A DNA stretch of 33,442 nt from Cudoniella acicularis (Eukaryota; Ascomycota; Leotiomycetes; Helotiales; Helotiaceae), in NCBI GenBank assembly GCA_013054445.1, contig JAAMPI010000522.1:1-33442 (forward strand), written 5' to 3'. The notes below the pieces were generated by a model. It was not told the DNA's origin. It saw only the letters and a program-made list of their open reading frames with translations, and ran no database searches. Numbering within the stretch: position 1 is the first letter of the stretch; the number at the start of each line of letters is the position of its first letter. Of this stretch, positions 9,864-20,240 are shown in pieces. The translations under genes were made by a program, and so were the position numbers.

Positions 9864-11255
9864 ATGGACGCTGGCAACGGCAATAGAATCATTTCAGGTT
9901 CAGGTTCGAGGAATAGCAATACGGACGGCCGCAGTGAAGGCCAGAGTCACGTGGAGTCCCAGCAGGGCTCTTCTAAGCAACACTCAAGATATTCAATCGC
10001 CACGCTCTTGGATACTTTACGATCGTGGTGGGCCTACTTGAATCAGCTCACATCGTCATCACCATCAAAACCAATGATTCCTGACGGCCTCACCCTTGAG
10101 GAGGCCGCTCAATATGAGACGCTTCTTCGCGTAGTTGAGGCTCGCCGTGCTGATGGCACGAAACCACCTAGAGTCGTTGTGATAACGGATTTGGCTAAGG
10201 ATTACGACGATTTGGCAGCTATGGTTGTATTGAAAGAGCTCCATCGTGTTGGATGTGTAAAGCTTATGGGTTTCATCGCAAATCTCATGCCAGCAATGGA
10301 TCGCGCTCGCTTTGGACGAGGAGCGCTCGATGAGCTCGACTTGCAACTTATACCTATTGCAAGAGGTACGTCAGGATTTCCAGAATCAGGTTTCAAAAAA
10401 CACAAAATTCTCGACTACGAATTCGACTGCGATTTCATGGCTGATCAAGACGATCCCCGCCTTGTCACTCAGAAGGGGGAAGACCTGCTTTTGCGCTTGT
10501 GCCAGGACGCCATCAGGTCCGGCGATAAGCTAACTTTACTTCTTATTTCATCTTTGGAGGACATTTTTACATTTTCACTAAAGTATCCCAACGAGCTGAG
10601 AGCTGCTGTTTCCAATATTATACTCCAGGGTGGATACACCATTTCAGAAGGAAAGCTTGAACCGGATGAGTCTGCAAACAACAATCGGTACGATTTTGAA
10701 GCCGCGCAGAAGTTCCACACCTTTATGCAGGAATCAAAGATCCCCACCACAGTCTACACCAAAGTAGCAGCTTTTGCTACTCCTTTGACTTCCCAACTTT
10801 TTGGAGAGATGGCAGAGACCAAGCATCCCCTCGGAAAACATCTTCGACATGTGCAGACTTTCCAAAATCTTGCCTTCTACAGATCTGCCTCGAGCAAAGA
10901 CCCAAAAGAAAGGTTTGCTCCTTTCATGGATCAAGAATGGTTTCTGAGGAATAGAAGTAGCTGGTTCAACGTTCACCACGAACCAGGCACACCATATCCC
11001 AAAGATGAAGAGCTAATACCATATCTCACGAAAGTGGTAATTTATGACGCTCTTGCCGCATTGGGGGCCGCTGGATCTGACGCCCTCCATGATCTTAATG
11101 TCTTGAGAATCGACGATCAAGAGGCTTCAATACATAAAATCGTTGGAAAAGCAGGGCCTCCAAGCGATCCTGGCATCAACCCTGAGCAGATGGCTCTTGT
11201 CTTGTCCGCTCTTCTTAAAGGATCACTTCTATCATGCCAGCAAGGGATTCGGTGA
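9864..11255 (+). CDS. Inosine/uridine-preferring nucleoside hydrolase-like protein
   Basis: Family members cleave the N-glycosidic bond of ribonucleosides for purine/pyrimidine salvage. This single-exon gene of 463 residues starts at ATG 9864 (G at -3 and +4); the frame is open further upstream but without an earlier ATG. A low-complexity Ser/Gly/Asn-rich N-terminus (residues 1-40) precedes the domain. The metal-binding loop reads VVVITDLAKDYDD (about residues 103-116), like the usual DTDPGxDD but two residues longer, keeping the first Asp and the final Asp pair. VSNIILQGGY and NNNRYDFEAAQKF match later family motifs (the 'MGG' strand and the EFN...DPEAA segment). The usual catalytic HD near the C-terminus appears as YD (VVIYDALAAL), so the catalytic His seems replaced by Tyr and activity is uncertain. 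No signal peptide is evident. Family is well supported; enzymatic function is only inferred. Confidence 0.82.
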   Translation: MDAGNGNRIISGSGSRNSNTDGRSEGQSHVESQQGSSKQHSRYSIATLLDTLRSWWAYLNQLTSSSPSKPMIPDGLTLEEAAQYETLLRVVEARRADGTKPPRVVVITDLAKDYDDLAAMVVLKELHRVGCVKLMGFIANLMPAMDRARFGRGALDELDLQLIPIARGTSGFPESGFKKHKILDYEFDCDFMADQDDPRLVTQKGEDLLLRLCQDAIRSGDKLTLLLISSLEDIFTFSLKYPNELRAAVSNIILQGGYTISEGKLEPDESANNNRYDFEAAQKFHTFMQESKIPTTVYTKVAAFATPLTSQLFGEMAETKHPLGKHLRHVQTFQNLAFYRSASSKDPKERFAPFMDQEWFLRNRSSWFNVHHEPGTPYPKDEELIPYLTKVVIYDALAALGAAGSDALHDLNVLRIDDQEASIHKIVGKAGPPSDPGINPEQMALVLSALLKGSLLSCQQGIR

Positions 11256-12164
11256 AGTTACGGTAGCCAGCGAGAGAAGAGCATTATTTCAAGCGACCAC
11301 CACGACGGCCTCCACAGCACACTTTCGACGCAAGTACATCAATACAAAATGCCGATCCATCGATAGCACGATACCACCGAACTTTCTGATGATGTGGATC
11401 AAATCTGTACATGCCAAGAAAAGCAATCCGCAGCTTCATACATGTGTATGTCTTCCAAAGTGCCGGTGATGAGGCCCCGTACCGGGCCGAGAAGATTGAC
11501 AGGCCCCACTCTCTCGTTGCTACTGTAGCTGTAGTCTCGGGTGAACCTAAGATCGAGAGCTGATCGATAAAGAATTAGAATAGGCTTTGGAGCACGTTGA
11601 TACTGCGCAAGCATGTTATTTGATACGGTCAAAGGAGTAGTTCGTAGGGGCGGCCTGTATTGAAATTTATATGTACTTATACCATTTGGGTGGGGGCGAG
11701 ACGGGGATTATGAACAACGGTCTATTTAAGATTATTTATATAGGATGCTTTGAAACACTTGTTTCATTGCGTGCGTCTATCAATAAACGAATGCAGTATT
11801 TTCAATGCGCCGTTTTCTGCTTTAGCGAGGCTTCCTAACTTCGAGACTATTTTACCGCTGCAACTAATCATTCCTTTTCGTGTCACCTACTTTCTGTTCT
11901 GCCTCGCTTTATTGCATTTGATTACATCGTAATTTGTATTGCGGCTCCTCTTCGCTGGTCTTACTAGCGCTGCAGTTGCAGGGATCCCCGCTCGATGAGC
12001 TGTTCGGGCTTAGTCGCTGACCGCCACCGTAAAAGGCGCAGCCAGCACAGCCTGAACTTCAAGAAAACAGCAGCACACCTCACCATCGAAGTTCTTAACT
12101 CATCAGTCTTATCGCCCTGGCGTCTTCATTCCGGATATCACCCATTCGTTTCCGTGAATCCGAC
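11256..12164 (+). other. Intergenic region
   Basis: It holds the 3' flank of the nucleoside-hydrolase-like gene, an A/T-rich stretch near 11725-11745, and the 5' flank of the CorA-like gene. Short frames on both strands have no family resemblance. No repeat or RNA gene is seen. Confidence 0.5.
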
Positions 12165-14046
12165 ATGGCCCCGGCGAAGAGAATCGAGGCTCAAACCAAG
12201 GAACTGCTCGAGAAAGAATTGACGCCCAGAGGACCAAGCCAATTGTCATCGATATCAAGACTGCCTTTGACCCAATTCGAGATTCCGGTGGATCTCGATA
12301 ATGAATTGCCCCAGAAAGACGAGAATAGACCCAATATACTTCCACACAGTGATCATGCGGGGAGCCCTTACTACATAGGGGGCATGTATGATAAGGGAAT
12401 TTCTAGATCCATATGGGAGATCGATACGTAAGAACAAAAATGTTTTTAGGGTTCTCTGCAATCAACTGACATTTGTTTCAGTGCCAATCGACCCTATTTG
12501 CGTTACTTGAAAAGTCTTGGTGAAGGATGGCCTCATATCACGTGGCTTGCCGATTTCATGGAAGTTGGAACCTCGCCTATAAAATGGAAATTTCTCACGG
12601 ATGAGGACATCGAACTACGAGCAAAGCGTACAAGGGTTGCCGTACTCAATTTCACCGCCGACGGGAAGACGCCAACACGGCAGAATATCCAGAGCAGTAA
12701 GGAACTTCGAGAATACTTGGAAGACCCCGGTTTAAAGCACGATCCCGATTATGCTCGTCTTTTGGTTGTGGAAGATCTGTCGCGGGATGTCATTGAATTG
12801 TTGGGCGCTCAGTATGATATTGATCCTTTGTTTTTCCGAGCTCAGATCCAGGACTATCTGTGGTATAATACTAAGGATCCTTGGGTTGAGTTGAATGACC
12901 TGGACCACATTGCCAGCGAGCGGAACTTCTTCAACATTCGGTACATGCGACCCAGATATTTCATTTCTGAAAAGTCCATCGATGATGCAAAAGGCGAACT
13001 TGGTACTTTCAATGTGTTGAGACGGCTTGAGCAGGATTTGAGTTACCGTATCCGCCAGATACGAAAGCTAAAAGGCCCCACAGTTGGTGTAGTTCGAAGC
13101 AAGACAGCACTCTGGATTAGGAAGAACAAAGGAGACGAGAAGGGGGTTTTAGGTGAGTTTGACCTTCCACGATTTTGTGACACTGCTGATTTTGAAAGCG
13201 ATACTTGTCGTCGATCCCACCCTCAGTCACGGCTATTCCCTCTGGGGCGGCCCCCGCAACCTCCAACCATGCCCCAGTATGCACACCCCCCTCCCCGCCG
13301 CTCCACCGCGCTCCACCCTCTTCGAAGATGTCCTCCACTACCTCACCACAATGTCCCGCGAAGACATCCTCTCCATCAAAGTTGAACCCCGCGCCCTCGG
13401 CCTCCCCATCGCCAGCCTCGTCGCCTCGGACTGGAAAACCGTCGTCAGCTACATCATCACCGGCCTGACAAAAATCGAATGGGAGCTCGAACACCCCGAT
13501 TACCGCGACGCAACGTACGGCCTCGAAGGCCTCCTCGATAGATTACATCCTCTCCGCCGCCTCATCCCCGTCTACCGCGCCATGGTCTCCGAATCCCTCA
13601 ACACGATCCTCAATCCCTTGAAAATCGCCGGTGCGTCACAAGCCTCTGCGCACCTCCGAAAGCTGCACACCGATTTCCAAAGTATCCTCGACGACATCGA
13701 CCGCCTGCAAATCCGCACCCAGAACATCATCGGTCTCGCCACCACCATCATCGGCATGGAAGAAAATCAACGCGCCATGAAAATGAACGAGAATTTGGTA
13801 CGAGTCACCTACCTCGCCGTTATCTTCGCACCCATGGCATTCGTGTCCAGTTTCTTCAGCATGACACCTGATCTTAGCACGCTGAAACAAACTTTTTGGA
13901 TTTATTTTGCTGTGACGGTCCCGTTGACGGTTATTTGTCTCGTGGTGGCGATTTATGTTAAGGGGGTTGGGAGGGCGTACCATTGGCTTGTTAAAAAAGG
14001 GAGGAAGGGGATAGAGAAGGCGGGGAAGAAGGAGAAGGATGTTTGA
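12165..14046 (+). CDS. CorA-like magnesium transporter family protein
   Basis: Three exons (12165-12427, 12482-13152, 13199-14046) joined across introns 12428-12481 (GTAAGA...TTTCAG) and 13153-13198 (GTGAGT...GAAAG, only 46 bp) give 593 residues, with a good start context (GACATGG). A long cytosolic part contains GEGWPHITWLADFMEVGT and the helical segment LRKLHTDFQSILDDIDRLQI. Two C-terminal membrane segments follow: VTYLAVIFAPMAFVSSFF and IYFAVTVPLTVICLVVAIYV, then a Lys-rich cytosolic tail. This layout is that of the CorA family, pentameric divalent-cation channels. The signature GMN after the first membrane segment is not present (SMTPDL instead), as in many fungal CorA-like proteins whose ion specificity is unknown. 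There are no disruptions. Family assignment is firm; magnesium transport is an inference. Confidence 0.88.
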
Positions 14047-14942
14047 TTGATGAATTATGATGTTTGCGGCAACTTGAACGAATTTCTTTTTGTTGAAAAA
14101 GCATACGCATACGCATATTTTTGGCATATACACTAGCATACTGGCATTGGATTAAATTGTTGCAGGATACATACATATAGATAATGAGCGTTTTTAGCGT
14201 TGAATGCATTTTATTTATATTCATGCTCAGAGCTACTACTGTTTAATAATCTATTTCTAAATTAATAGTCAGGAGCATTGTTTTATTTCATTCTGTATAT
14301 AATCTATTTACGCTTTCTTATTTAGAGTTATTGCTTCTAATTGATTATCTTTATATCTTAGTAAAGAAAAATAGTCGGCTTTGAGAGAGAGGATAGGTAA
14401 CGGTTCCTTATTTTGTTCGCCTAGATTAGAAGGTTGCGTTGGAAGAAATCATTGCCTATGCATGAACGCCATTAAAGTCGGTCTCCTATCTGGGTTTGGC
14501 GCTAGTGTTTTCTAGATCAGATTTGAGGTGCGTGTTTAGAATTAGTGCCTTATGAATTGAAAGTTTCCGACTTCAGCAGCCTTTGTTTGAAGGCAAAATC
14601 CCGGTTGGAGGTGGCTAAGTATATACTTACCGTGCGCTTATCCGAGAAAACAGACTAACCAGAAAGGGACGACCGCCTTCACTCCGTACAAGCGTCGCTA
14701 CAAATCTTCCTCCGATTTCCAAGTTCAAACACTGCCATAGCACCACTATCCCATTACGGAGCAGAACACAATTGAGATTAACTGGCTCCCAAAATTGATA
14801 TTCCAGACGCAACAGAGCTGGCTGCGCAATCCCCTAGCACGTTCCCAGACGAACCTGAACGTGGAAACAAATTTGGCGATACCGGCAGATCTGAGTGCTT
14901 TAGGGACTTCGGTCATTCATAGTGTTCTGATTCATTTCCACA
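14047..14942 (+). other. A/T-rich intergenic region
   Basis: It is mostly A/T-rich (14050-14400), with repeated GCATACGCATACGCATA at about 14100-14118 and no supported coding sequence. A short minus-strand frame near 14630-14810 lacks an ATG-defined, family-like protein. The last part is the 5' flank of the next gene. Confidence 0.5.
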
Positions 14943-17605
14943 ATGGCTTCATCAAGCAATGCTTCAGGTCTTGGTGAGTCTATCGTTGAGAGGCAGTGTG
15001 GAGTTCCGGGCTAATTTTGTAAGACATGAATGACGAGTTCAATCTTGATCTATTCTCTCAGCTTCTCTTTTTTAAGAACGATAACCTCCAAGATGAAATC
15101 TTTTGGCGGAGCCTAGATAGCCTCCTGCAAAGGGCCCTCCATTCCCTAGCCTACAAGCTCTATCTAGAGTATGAGTATTCTCTTCGAACGCGAGTTGTGC
15201 GGATCAGCTGGACTGCTGTTTCTGAAATGCAGATGGATTTTTCAACTGGGGAATTCGAATGGTTCGACTTATCGTATCCCGAAATCGGTCACAGCATTCC
15301 CAGTATTGACTTGAGTGTCGAATTCTCCATTTTACGAGACGAACTTGTTGATCTCTTTGTCCCAGTCTAAAAATCGTATAAGTACGCCGGTTGCAATTTT
15401 AATGTTACCTGCGATGCTTCCAGACTTATCGGAGTTGCCGACCCTCGTATCCAACGATTTTCTTTCGAGCATTGACTTCTCGATGGTCTTAGCTGATGAC
15501 CAAACCCAACCACTTGGATTCTTATCAAATAACCTTATCCCCGAGCACTATTTCTCTGGGCAGTGGAGCCAACCTCAAAGCCCAATTCCCCCTGCTATGG
15601 AGGCAAATCAAAGCGGCTCTCGACCTCATTCAAGCCATGATTCCCTTCTCAACTCTCCATTGAATAAAGGCGAGCTCCAAAATGAGCCGCGGGGGATTTT
15701 GGACTTGGCTGCCAAACCTGTGGATAGCGTGCTATCAACTACTGTAACTGGTAATGGCAGGCTAATTCCAATTCAGATACGGATGAATTGGAAGGCCAAA
15801 AGTTTTCCTGCGCTAATTACCTACCTTCCAATCTCGGACAACATCTACAAAGAATAGACCCCAATGAAGCGATCCCGGCCGATTCCTTAGCAGCAACTGG
15901 TACAAGATTTCAGCGACAAACTCGAACTAACAGAGTTAGGCCCCCTGCACGCGCCAATGATGCAAACACTGGCACCAGCACGCCAAATAGTTATGCATCT
16001 CGTCGCAATTCCGTGTCTAATGTTTCTGAGACTTGGGGCTCTAGCCCCAAGCAACCTGCTAGTAGATTAGGATCGGTGAGCAGTTTGCATAGTGGTCAGA
16101 GCCGCAATAGACTCAAGAACATGTTCAGCCGGAAGTCAAGTACTCACAGTCAATCGAATGCGGGCACTGCCGGATATCAAGAAATCATCTTTGATTCGAA
16201 ATCAGTCAACTCTGGGAGCCAGGCTTCAGGTGTGTCTGGTCGTCAAGGACCATTAAATAGCGTTGCTATAGCGGCGATGAATGCTGTCAAGCGAATTGGT
16301 ATTTGTTGGAGATGTAAATTCTTGAGGAAGAGTGGAAGTTAACCCGGGCATCTTGCAGATAACGACGCTTAGTTGGAACAGTTTAGTGCTGAAACACCCT
16401 GTTATATGTGTCCGAAAGGCCATGGGAGATCCAACTAGGGCAAAGTGGGACGCAAGCGTGGGGATCTCAAAACAAAAATGCCTCCCATCAGATTATCCCC
16501 GAATCGAGGCCTGCTCGGATTCACCTTTCTGGACGCTGAAGTGAAGGAACCTTCAAACCTGGATTTACAACGCCATATCGAAAGACGCGACAAGAAGCTG
16601 AAATCCCTTAACCCCGCAGATGACACTCAAATTCACGCATCACACTTTGCTGCAAGTGACTTGCCTTTAGGTCTCACAGTCCCATTATACTCATCGATAC
16701 GGTCACCGAAATTCTTCCCACCAGGGCTGACTCCACTCAACGAATGTATCCTAGCCATAGCCTGGGAGCTCAACAACCAGTCCTCGGCTTGCGACGTCCT
16801 AGAAATTTTTGGAAACAGTACTCTTGAGAGTTTTATCACCTTATTGCGATCTGGTGCAATATATCAAGCTAAATTGGAAAGAGTAAGACCTACCAGCCCT
16901 CTCCAAAATGCGACTGACAGTCTTTTTCAGGACCAGTTAATCGCCCAATCGCTTATCTGCCTTCGTAGTTACCTGGAGGAAATGAGCGTCAAAGATGACT
17001 TCATTCATTTGTCTTCCCACGAATACTGCCATGACTCGTGCGAAGTACAATGCATTTCGGATCTAGAATCGGATATAACTTTACATCTGGACGGGCTCTC
17101 GCGCGTCTTCTTCAAGAAAGGAAATCTAAAGGCCAGAAACGGTTACCGGATCTCCGTTTTCTACAGCTTTTGCATCCGAGCCACAGTCAGAAAGTTGCTG
17201 CAAAGACTGAGCGGTATCATTATGATTTCGTCCAGTTTCACATCCGTTGTTGAATCAACACCTTCGGCATCCAAGCAGTTCCTCCACCTAGCCGTCAATT
17301 TACTCATCGCCAGTTCTGGAGCTTATAACCCATTGAGTATAAACTACCCTCTAGTTGACCCGGGACATATCTCAAACAATGAAGATATCATTTTACTGCA
17401 ACAAGCTTTGGGAGGCCGAGTCGAAAATCCCGCCGAATATCTCGGAAAACTGTTCGAAATTGAGGAAATACGAGCTCCAAAAGAGATTAAACGCCGCGGT
17501 TGGTATCATTGTCCCATTTTCTCTGAGACTCCTGTTGCTTCAAGCATCTCAGACGACCGAATTGCAATTGAATCTTTGCAAAGGTTTAGGCAGCAATGTA
17601 TATAG
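14943..17605 (+). pseudogene. Damaged gene resembling a fungal Zn-cluster-type regulator
   Basis: The likely start is ATG 14943, giving MASSSNASGL, with intron 14974-15023 (GTGAGT...GTAAG) leading to DMNDEFNLDLFSQLL. Coding potential continues in changing frames through a Ser/Thr/Asn-rich middle (15790-16290) to a Cys block: CWRC at 16304-16315, then ETPCYMCPKGHGRSN at 16391-16435, ending at an in-frame TAG (16436-16438). The same frame then runs 16439-17605 as VGRKRGDLKTKMPPIRLSP and a long helical region of about 385 residues. In related proteins this block is expected to hold more cysteines (a third Cys after CWRC and a last one at the VGR position), which are missing here, and TAA and TAG codons lie between the two Cys pairs. 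Frame changes also occur near 15315-15380 and 15750-15780 without introns of believable length. It could be a diverged gene with undetected introns, but decay is likelier. Assignment to Zn2Cys6-like proteins is tentative. Confidence 0.55.
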
Positions 17606-17639
17606 AGCAAACTAAAGTCTGATAGAACCCCGAGAATTC

Positions 17640-17955
17640 TGTTGGATATCGGTGCCTAAGGCCCTAAACGGGTGGCAATTACAGGGTGTTTGCCACTGTA
17701 TTTATAGGGGTCGGAGACCCCGAGTGTTCAGCTATTCAGGGTGTTCAGAGCCCTGTAGGCTCAGCTGTACAGGGTATTCGGAAATCCCAAATAGTCAGCT
17801 GTACAGGGCACTCGAGGTCCTGTAGCGTTCAGCTGTACAGGGAGTACAGGATATGGCTTAGCATGTGATTCAGAGGACTTGGGGCCTACGGCCCCTATAT
17901 ATATATAGCGCACTTCTCACTGTAGATTCAATAGAGTATCGCTGAAAATCCAACA
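17640..17955. mobile_element. Probable solo LTR of a Ty1/copia-type retrotransposon
   Basis: The 316-bp segment starts TGTTGGATATC and ends AAAATCCAACA, so it has TG...CA termini within an inverted TGTTGGAT/ATCCAACA pair, the usual form of copia LTR ends. Inside are a TATA-like run (17896-17908), two GC-rich hairpins (GGGGTC/GACCCC near 17708 and GGGGCC/GGCCCC at 17881-17894) and a short tandem repeat. No retrotransposon coding region or second LTR lies nearby, so it would be a solo LTR. The flanking 5-mers (AATTC left, GTGTT right) differ, so there is no target-site duplication. An alternative reading is a small TA-flanked element at 17680-17924 with CAG...CTG ends and imperfect terminal inverted repeats. 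Confidence 0.6.
17725..17845 (+). repeat. About 34-bp tandem repeats with TCAGCTGTACAGGG core
   Basis: The core TCAGCTGTACAGGG occurs at about 17761, 17797 and 17829, with a variant TCAGCTATTCAGGG at 17728. Spacing is 32-36 bp. The core holds the palindrome CAGCTG and a TGTACA palindrome. The repeats lie inside the proposed LTR, where such arrays often fall in the promoter region. Confidence 0.75.
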
Positions 17956-20240
17956 GTGTTGATATCAACTGCACTCAATCGCTTTCCCTCCTTAAAAGCC
18001 GCTCGAGCAGTCAGGTAGCACACGTATCCAGGGCCTCCACCTCCACTTGCAGAAACACTGCAACCTGTTGCAAGAAACTCACAATCAACTTCGGATACCC
18101 ACCAAGTACCGTTCTCATCTACTTCCAGCCGATAAGTCTCAATATCAATAAGTGCGGATGGACTGGAAGTGAACTCAAGTGGGTCTTTATCTTTATTTGA
18201 TAGAATTTCATTTGACTTTGCAACATGTGACGAGCTTGGAACGAGATCCTTATCAGGAAATGGTCGGATTTGAGGAGGTATATCCAGGGTTTTCGGACTA
18301 AGAAGCCCAGCCTGTCATTTTATCAGCATGAATTTGAAGTGTTTCTAAGAAAATAATACTGATGACCTTGATAATCAATCTTGTTGCCTTGACGGCAATA
18401 TACTGAAATGGCATGTTTTCGATGGACACAATTTTAACAGTTTCCAATTGAGCACCAGCAAGGACAGTTTTTCGGATAGCTGCGGTTGATACTTCTTCTA
18501 TTATGTCGCCTTCATTTACACCCTCCAGGATTTTGACGACGTCGACCTCGCCAGAGACTTTCGCCATCGCAGCGCCAACTGCATTAGCACAATCGTGGAA
18601 TCTAAGTCATTAGTAAATCTGCTCCCAAACAAAAGTGAGTGTGAGCAACCGGTCACTTACGGAGGACGAATGATTTCGCAAACGCCGTCAAGTGTATCTA
18701 TCTGGACTACACTTCCTCCATCAACCAAAATCACAATGGCGTCCTCAGCTATCAGTTTCATGCCCTCGATCGCATGCTCTTGAATAACTTTAATTTGCTG
18801 ACGAGCCTCCTTCACCAATTTTGGGGAAACATGAGAGACGAGTGATTTGTCGCCGATAACAGCAGCTTGACTGGCAACCACAATGTCTGGAGGCATGGTA
18901 AGCGAGAAGCCCCTGTAACCCCTGAATGAACCTACCCGAAGCGGTCAAAACATCTCCACCAAATACCAGAGCTTTGGAAGTTAAGAAATACCCCACGGAC
19001 TCGGGACCAACAGTCACGATATCTCCGTTTTGCTCGATCTTGGTTCCTCTACCCAGGCTAACGGAAACTACTTTTGGCATGGAGAAAGCGCTTCGGACGC
19101 CACCAATCTCAACCCAAGTTCCAGCTTGTCTAGGAAATCTAAGAAATCCAGAGGGAAGACTATCTCTCACTAAAATTTTGGAAGGCCAGACACACTCATT
19201 TGACTTACAGCGCACAAACATCCGTCGTGGTACCCCCAACATCAGCCACAACGACCGGTGCCATACTAATCTCATTTTGAACTTGATCTGACCTCGCCAA
19301 ATATGCAGCACCAGACATTGGATTTGTGGGACCACTCGAGAATGTTCTGATTAGACAAGTTTTTGCTGTCTCTGCATCAATTATCGTGCCACCATTTGGT
19401 GTCGAGAACAGTGGACAGGAAAGACCGAGTGAGCTCATTGTTGTGATGAACCCTTCAATAGTTCTTCTGTCAAAAGTCAAAATAGAAGTATTCAAAATTG
19501 TGGCATTCTCTCTTTCAAGAAAGCCCATATTTCCGACTGTGGATTGTGAGTGTTTTCCCAAGAATGGGATAGGAGGTACTTGCTGTCTTTGGAGCACACA
19601 GCATCCACTTCTGGGAGTTCTCGTTTCACAATATCTCTCACTCGTGCTTCTTGCGGATCGATTGCATCTAACGGTGAGAAGACACCGATGATCGCGATGT
19701 GAGTGATCCCTTTTACTTCGTGATTTGGTACTCTCGACGAATCTCGTGTTCATCTAGCGGCTGGATCTCGCGGCCGTCAACTGTGTTCGTATTTAGCTTC
19801 TGGCGCTCTTTAGAAGGATTTCAGGCCCAAAATACTTTCAAGACCACCTGATAGGTAGCCTATATGGCCATTCATTATACGAGCCAGAATGGGTGGGAAA
19901 CCAGCAAAAGGCGGGTTTTCCCTTATGTATGGCCCCCAAAGTCGAAGGACGGCTACTTTGGCGAGGTTTCGGTCATCTGCTTGGACGACAGCATTGATGA
20001 AGTGCTAAATAATATGTCAATAATTTATCTATAGGAGGATCTCAGAGACAAAGGGAACCAGGGTAAACCTCCAGTCGTTCCTATCATAACCGCCGAGACG
20101 AGTTCTCTTGGTATATTGCATTTTTATAACGCGCCATCAACGGCTGTTGCGTTTCCATGGGTCACATCGACTGCGGTTGGTATTTCGAACAAGCTCTGAA
20201 TTCCTCTATTCTCTTGGTCGGTTTGTCCAGGGTCTTGATT
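17956..20240 (-). pseudogene. Hydantoinase/oxoprolinase A-type protein fused to DUF917, decayed
   Basis: HyuA-type enzymes open hydantoin or oxoproline rings using ATP. Read on the minus strand, exons at 20240-20073, 20004-19836, 19780-19584, 19536-19209, 19159-18936, 18886-18661, 18601-18367 and 18311-17956 line up with the family: DVTHGNATAVDGAL, SAVMIGTT, GHIGYLSGGLE, IDGREIQPLDE, GVFSPLDAIDPQEARVR, GFLERENATILN, CLIRTFSSGPTNPMSGAAY, VVVADVGGTTTDVCAL, LVDGGSVVQIDT and FHDCANAVGAAMAKV. The last exon begins a DUF917-like domain (GTWWVSEVDCEFLATGC, then SGGGGPGYVCYL). Damage: the 5' exon with the first phosphate-binding motif is not found, TAA at 20124-20126, a donor reading GG instead of GT at 20072-20071, a one-base frameshift at about 19714, a weak GTCATC donor at 18366, and an abrupt 3' end at the LTR after about 40 residues of DUF917. 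The intron 19583-19537 is of the GC-AG type (GCAAGT donor). It is divergent from an NCS1 permease pseudogene. Confidence 0.85.

Noticed and set aside
13117..13494. Long minus-strand frame opposite the CorA-like gene
   Set aside because: It is antisense to exon 3 of a well-supported gene and its Gly/Glu/Asp-rich translation is the complement of a codon-biased Ser/Pro/Leu stretch.
15167..15232. Possible intron (GTATGA...ATGCAG) in the Zn-cluster-like gene
   Set aside because: Splicing leads into a frame that meets TGA at 15312-15314, so it does not give a better gene model; the exon structure here is left open.
18926..19291. 121-codon + strand frame across the hydantoinase locus
   Set aside because: It is antisense to exons that match the HyuA family block by block, and its own translation has no recognisable family.
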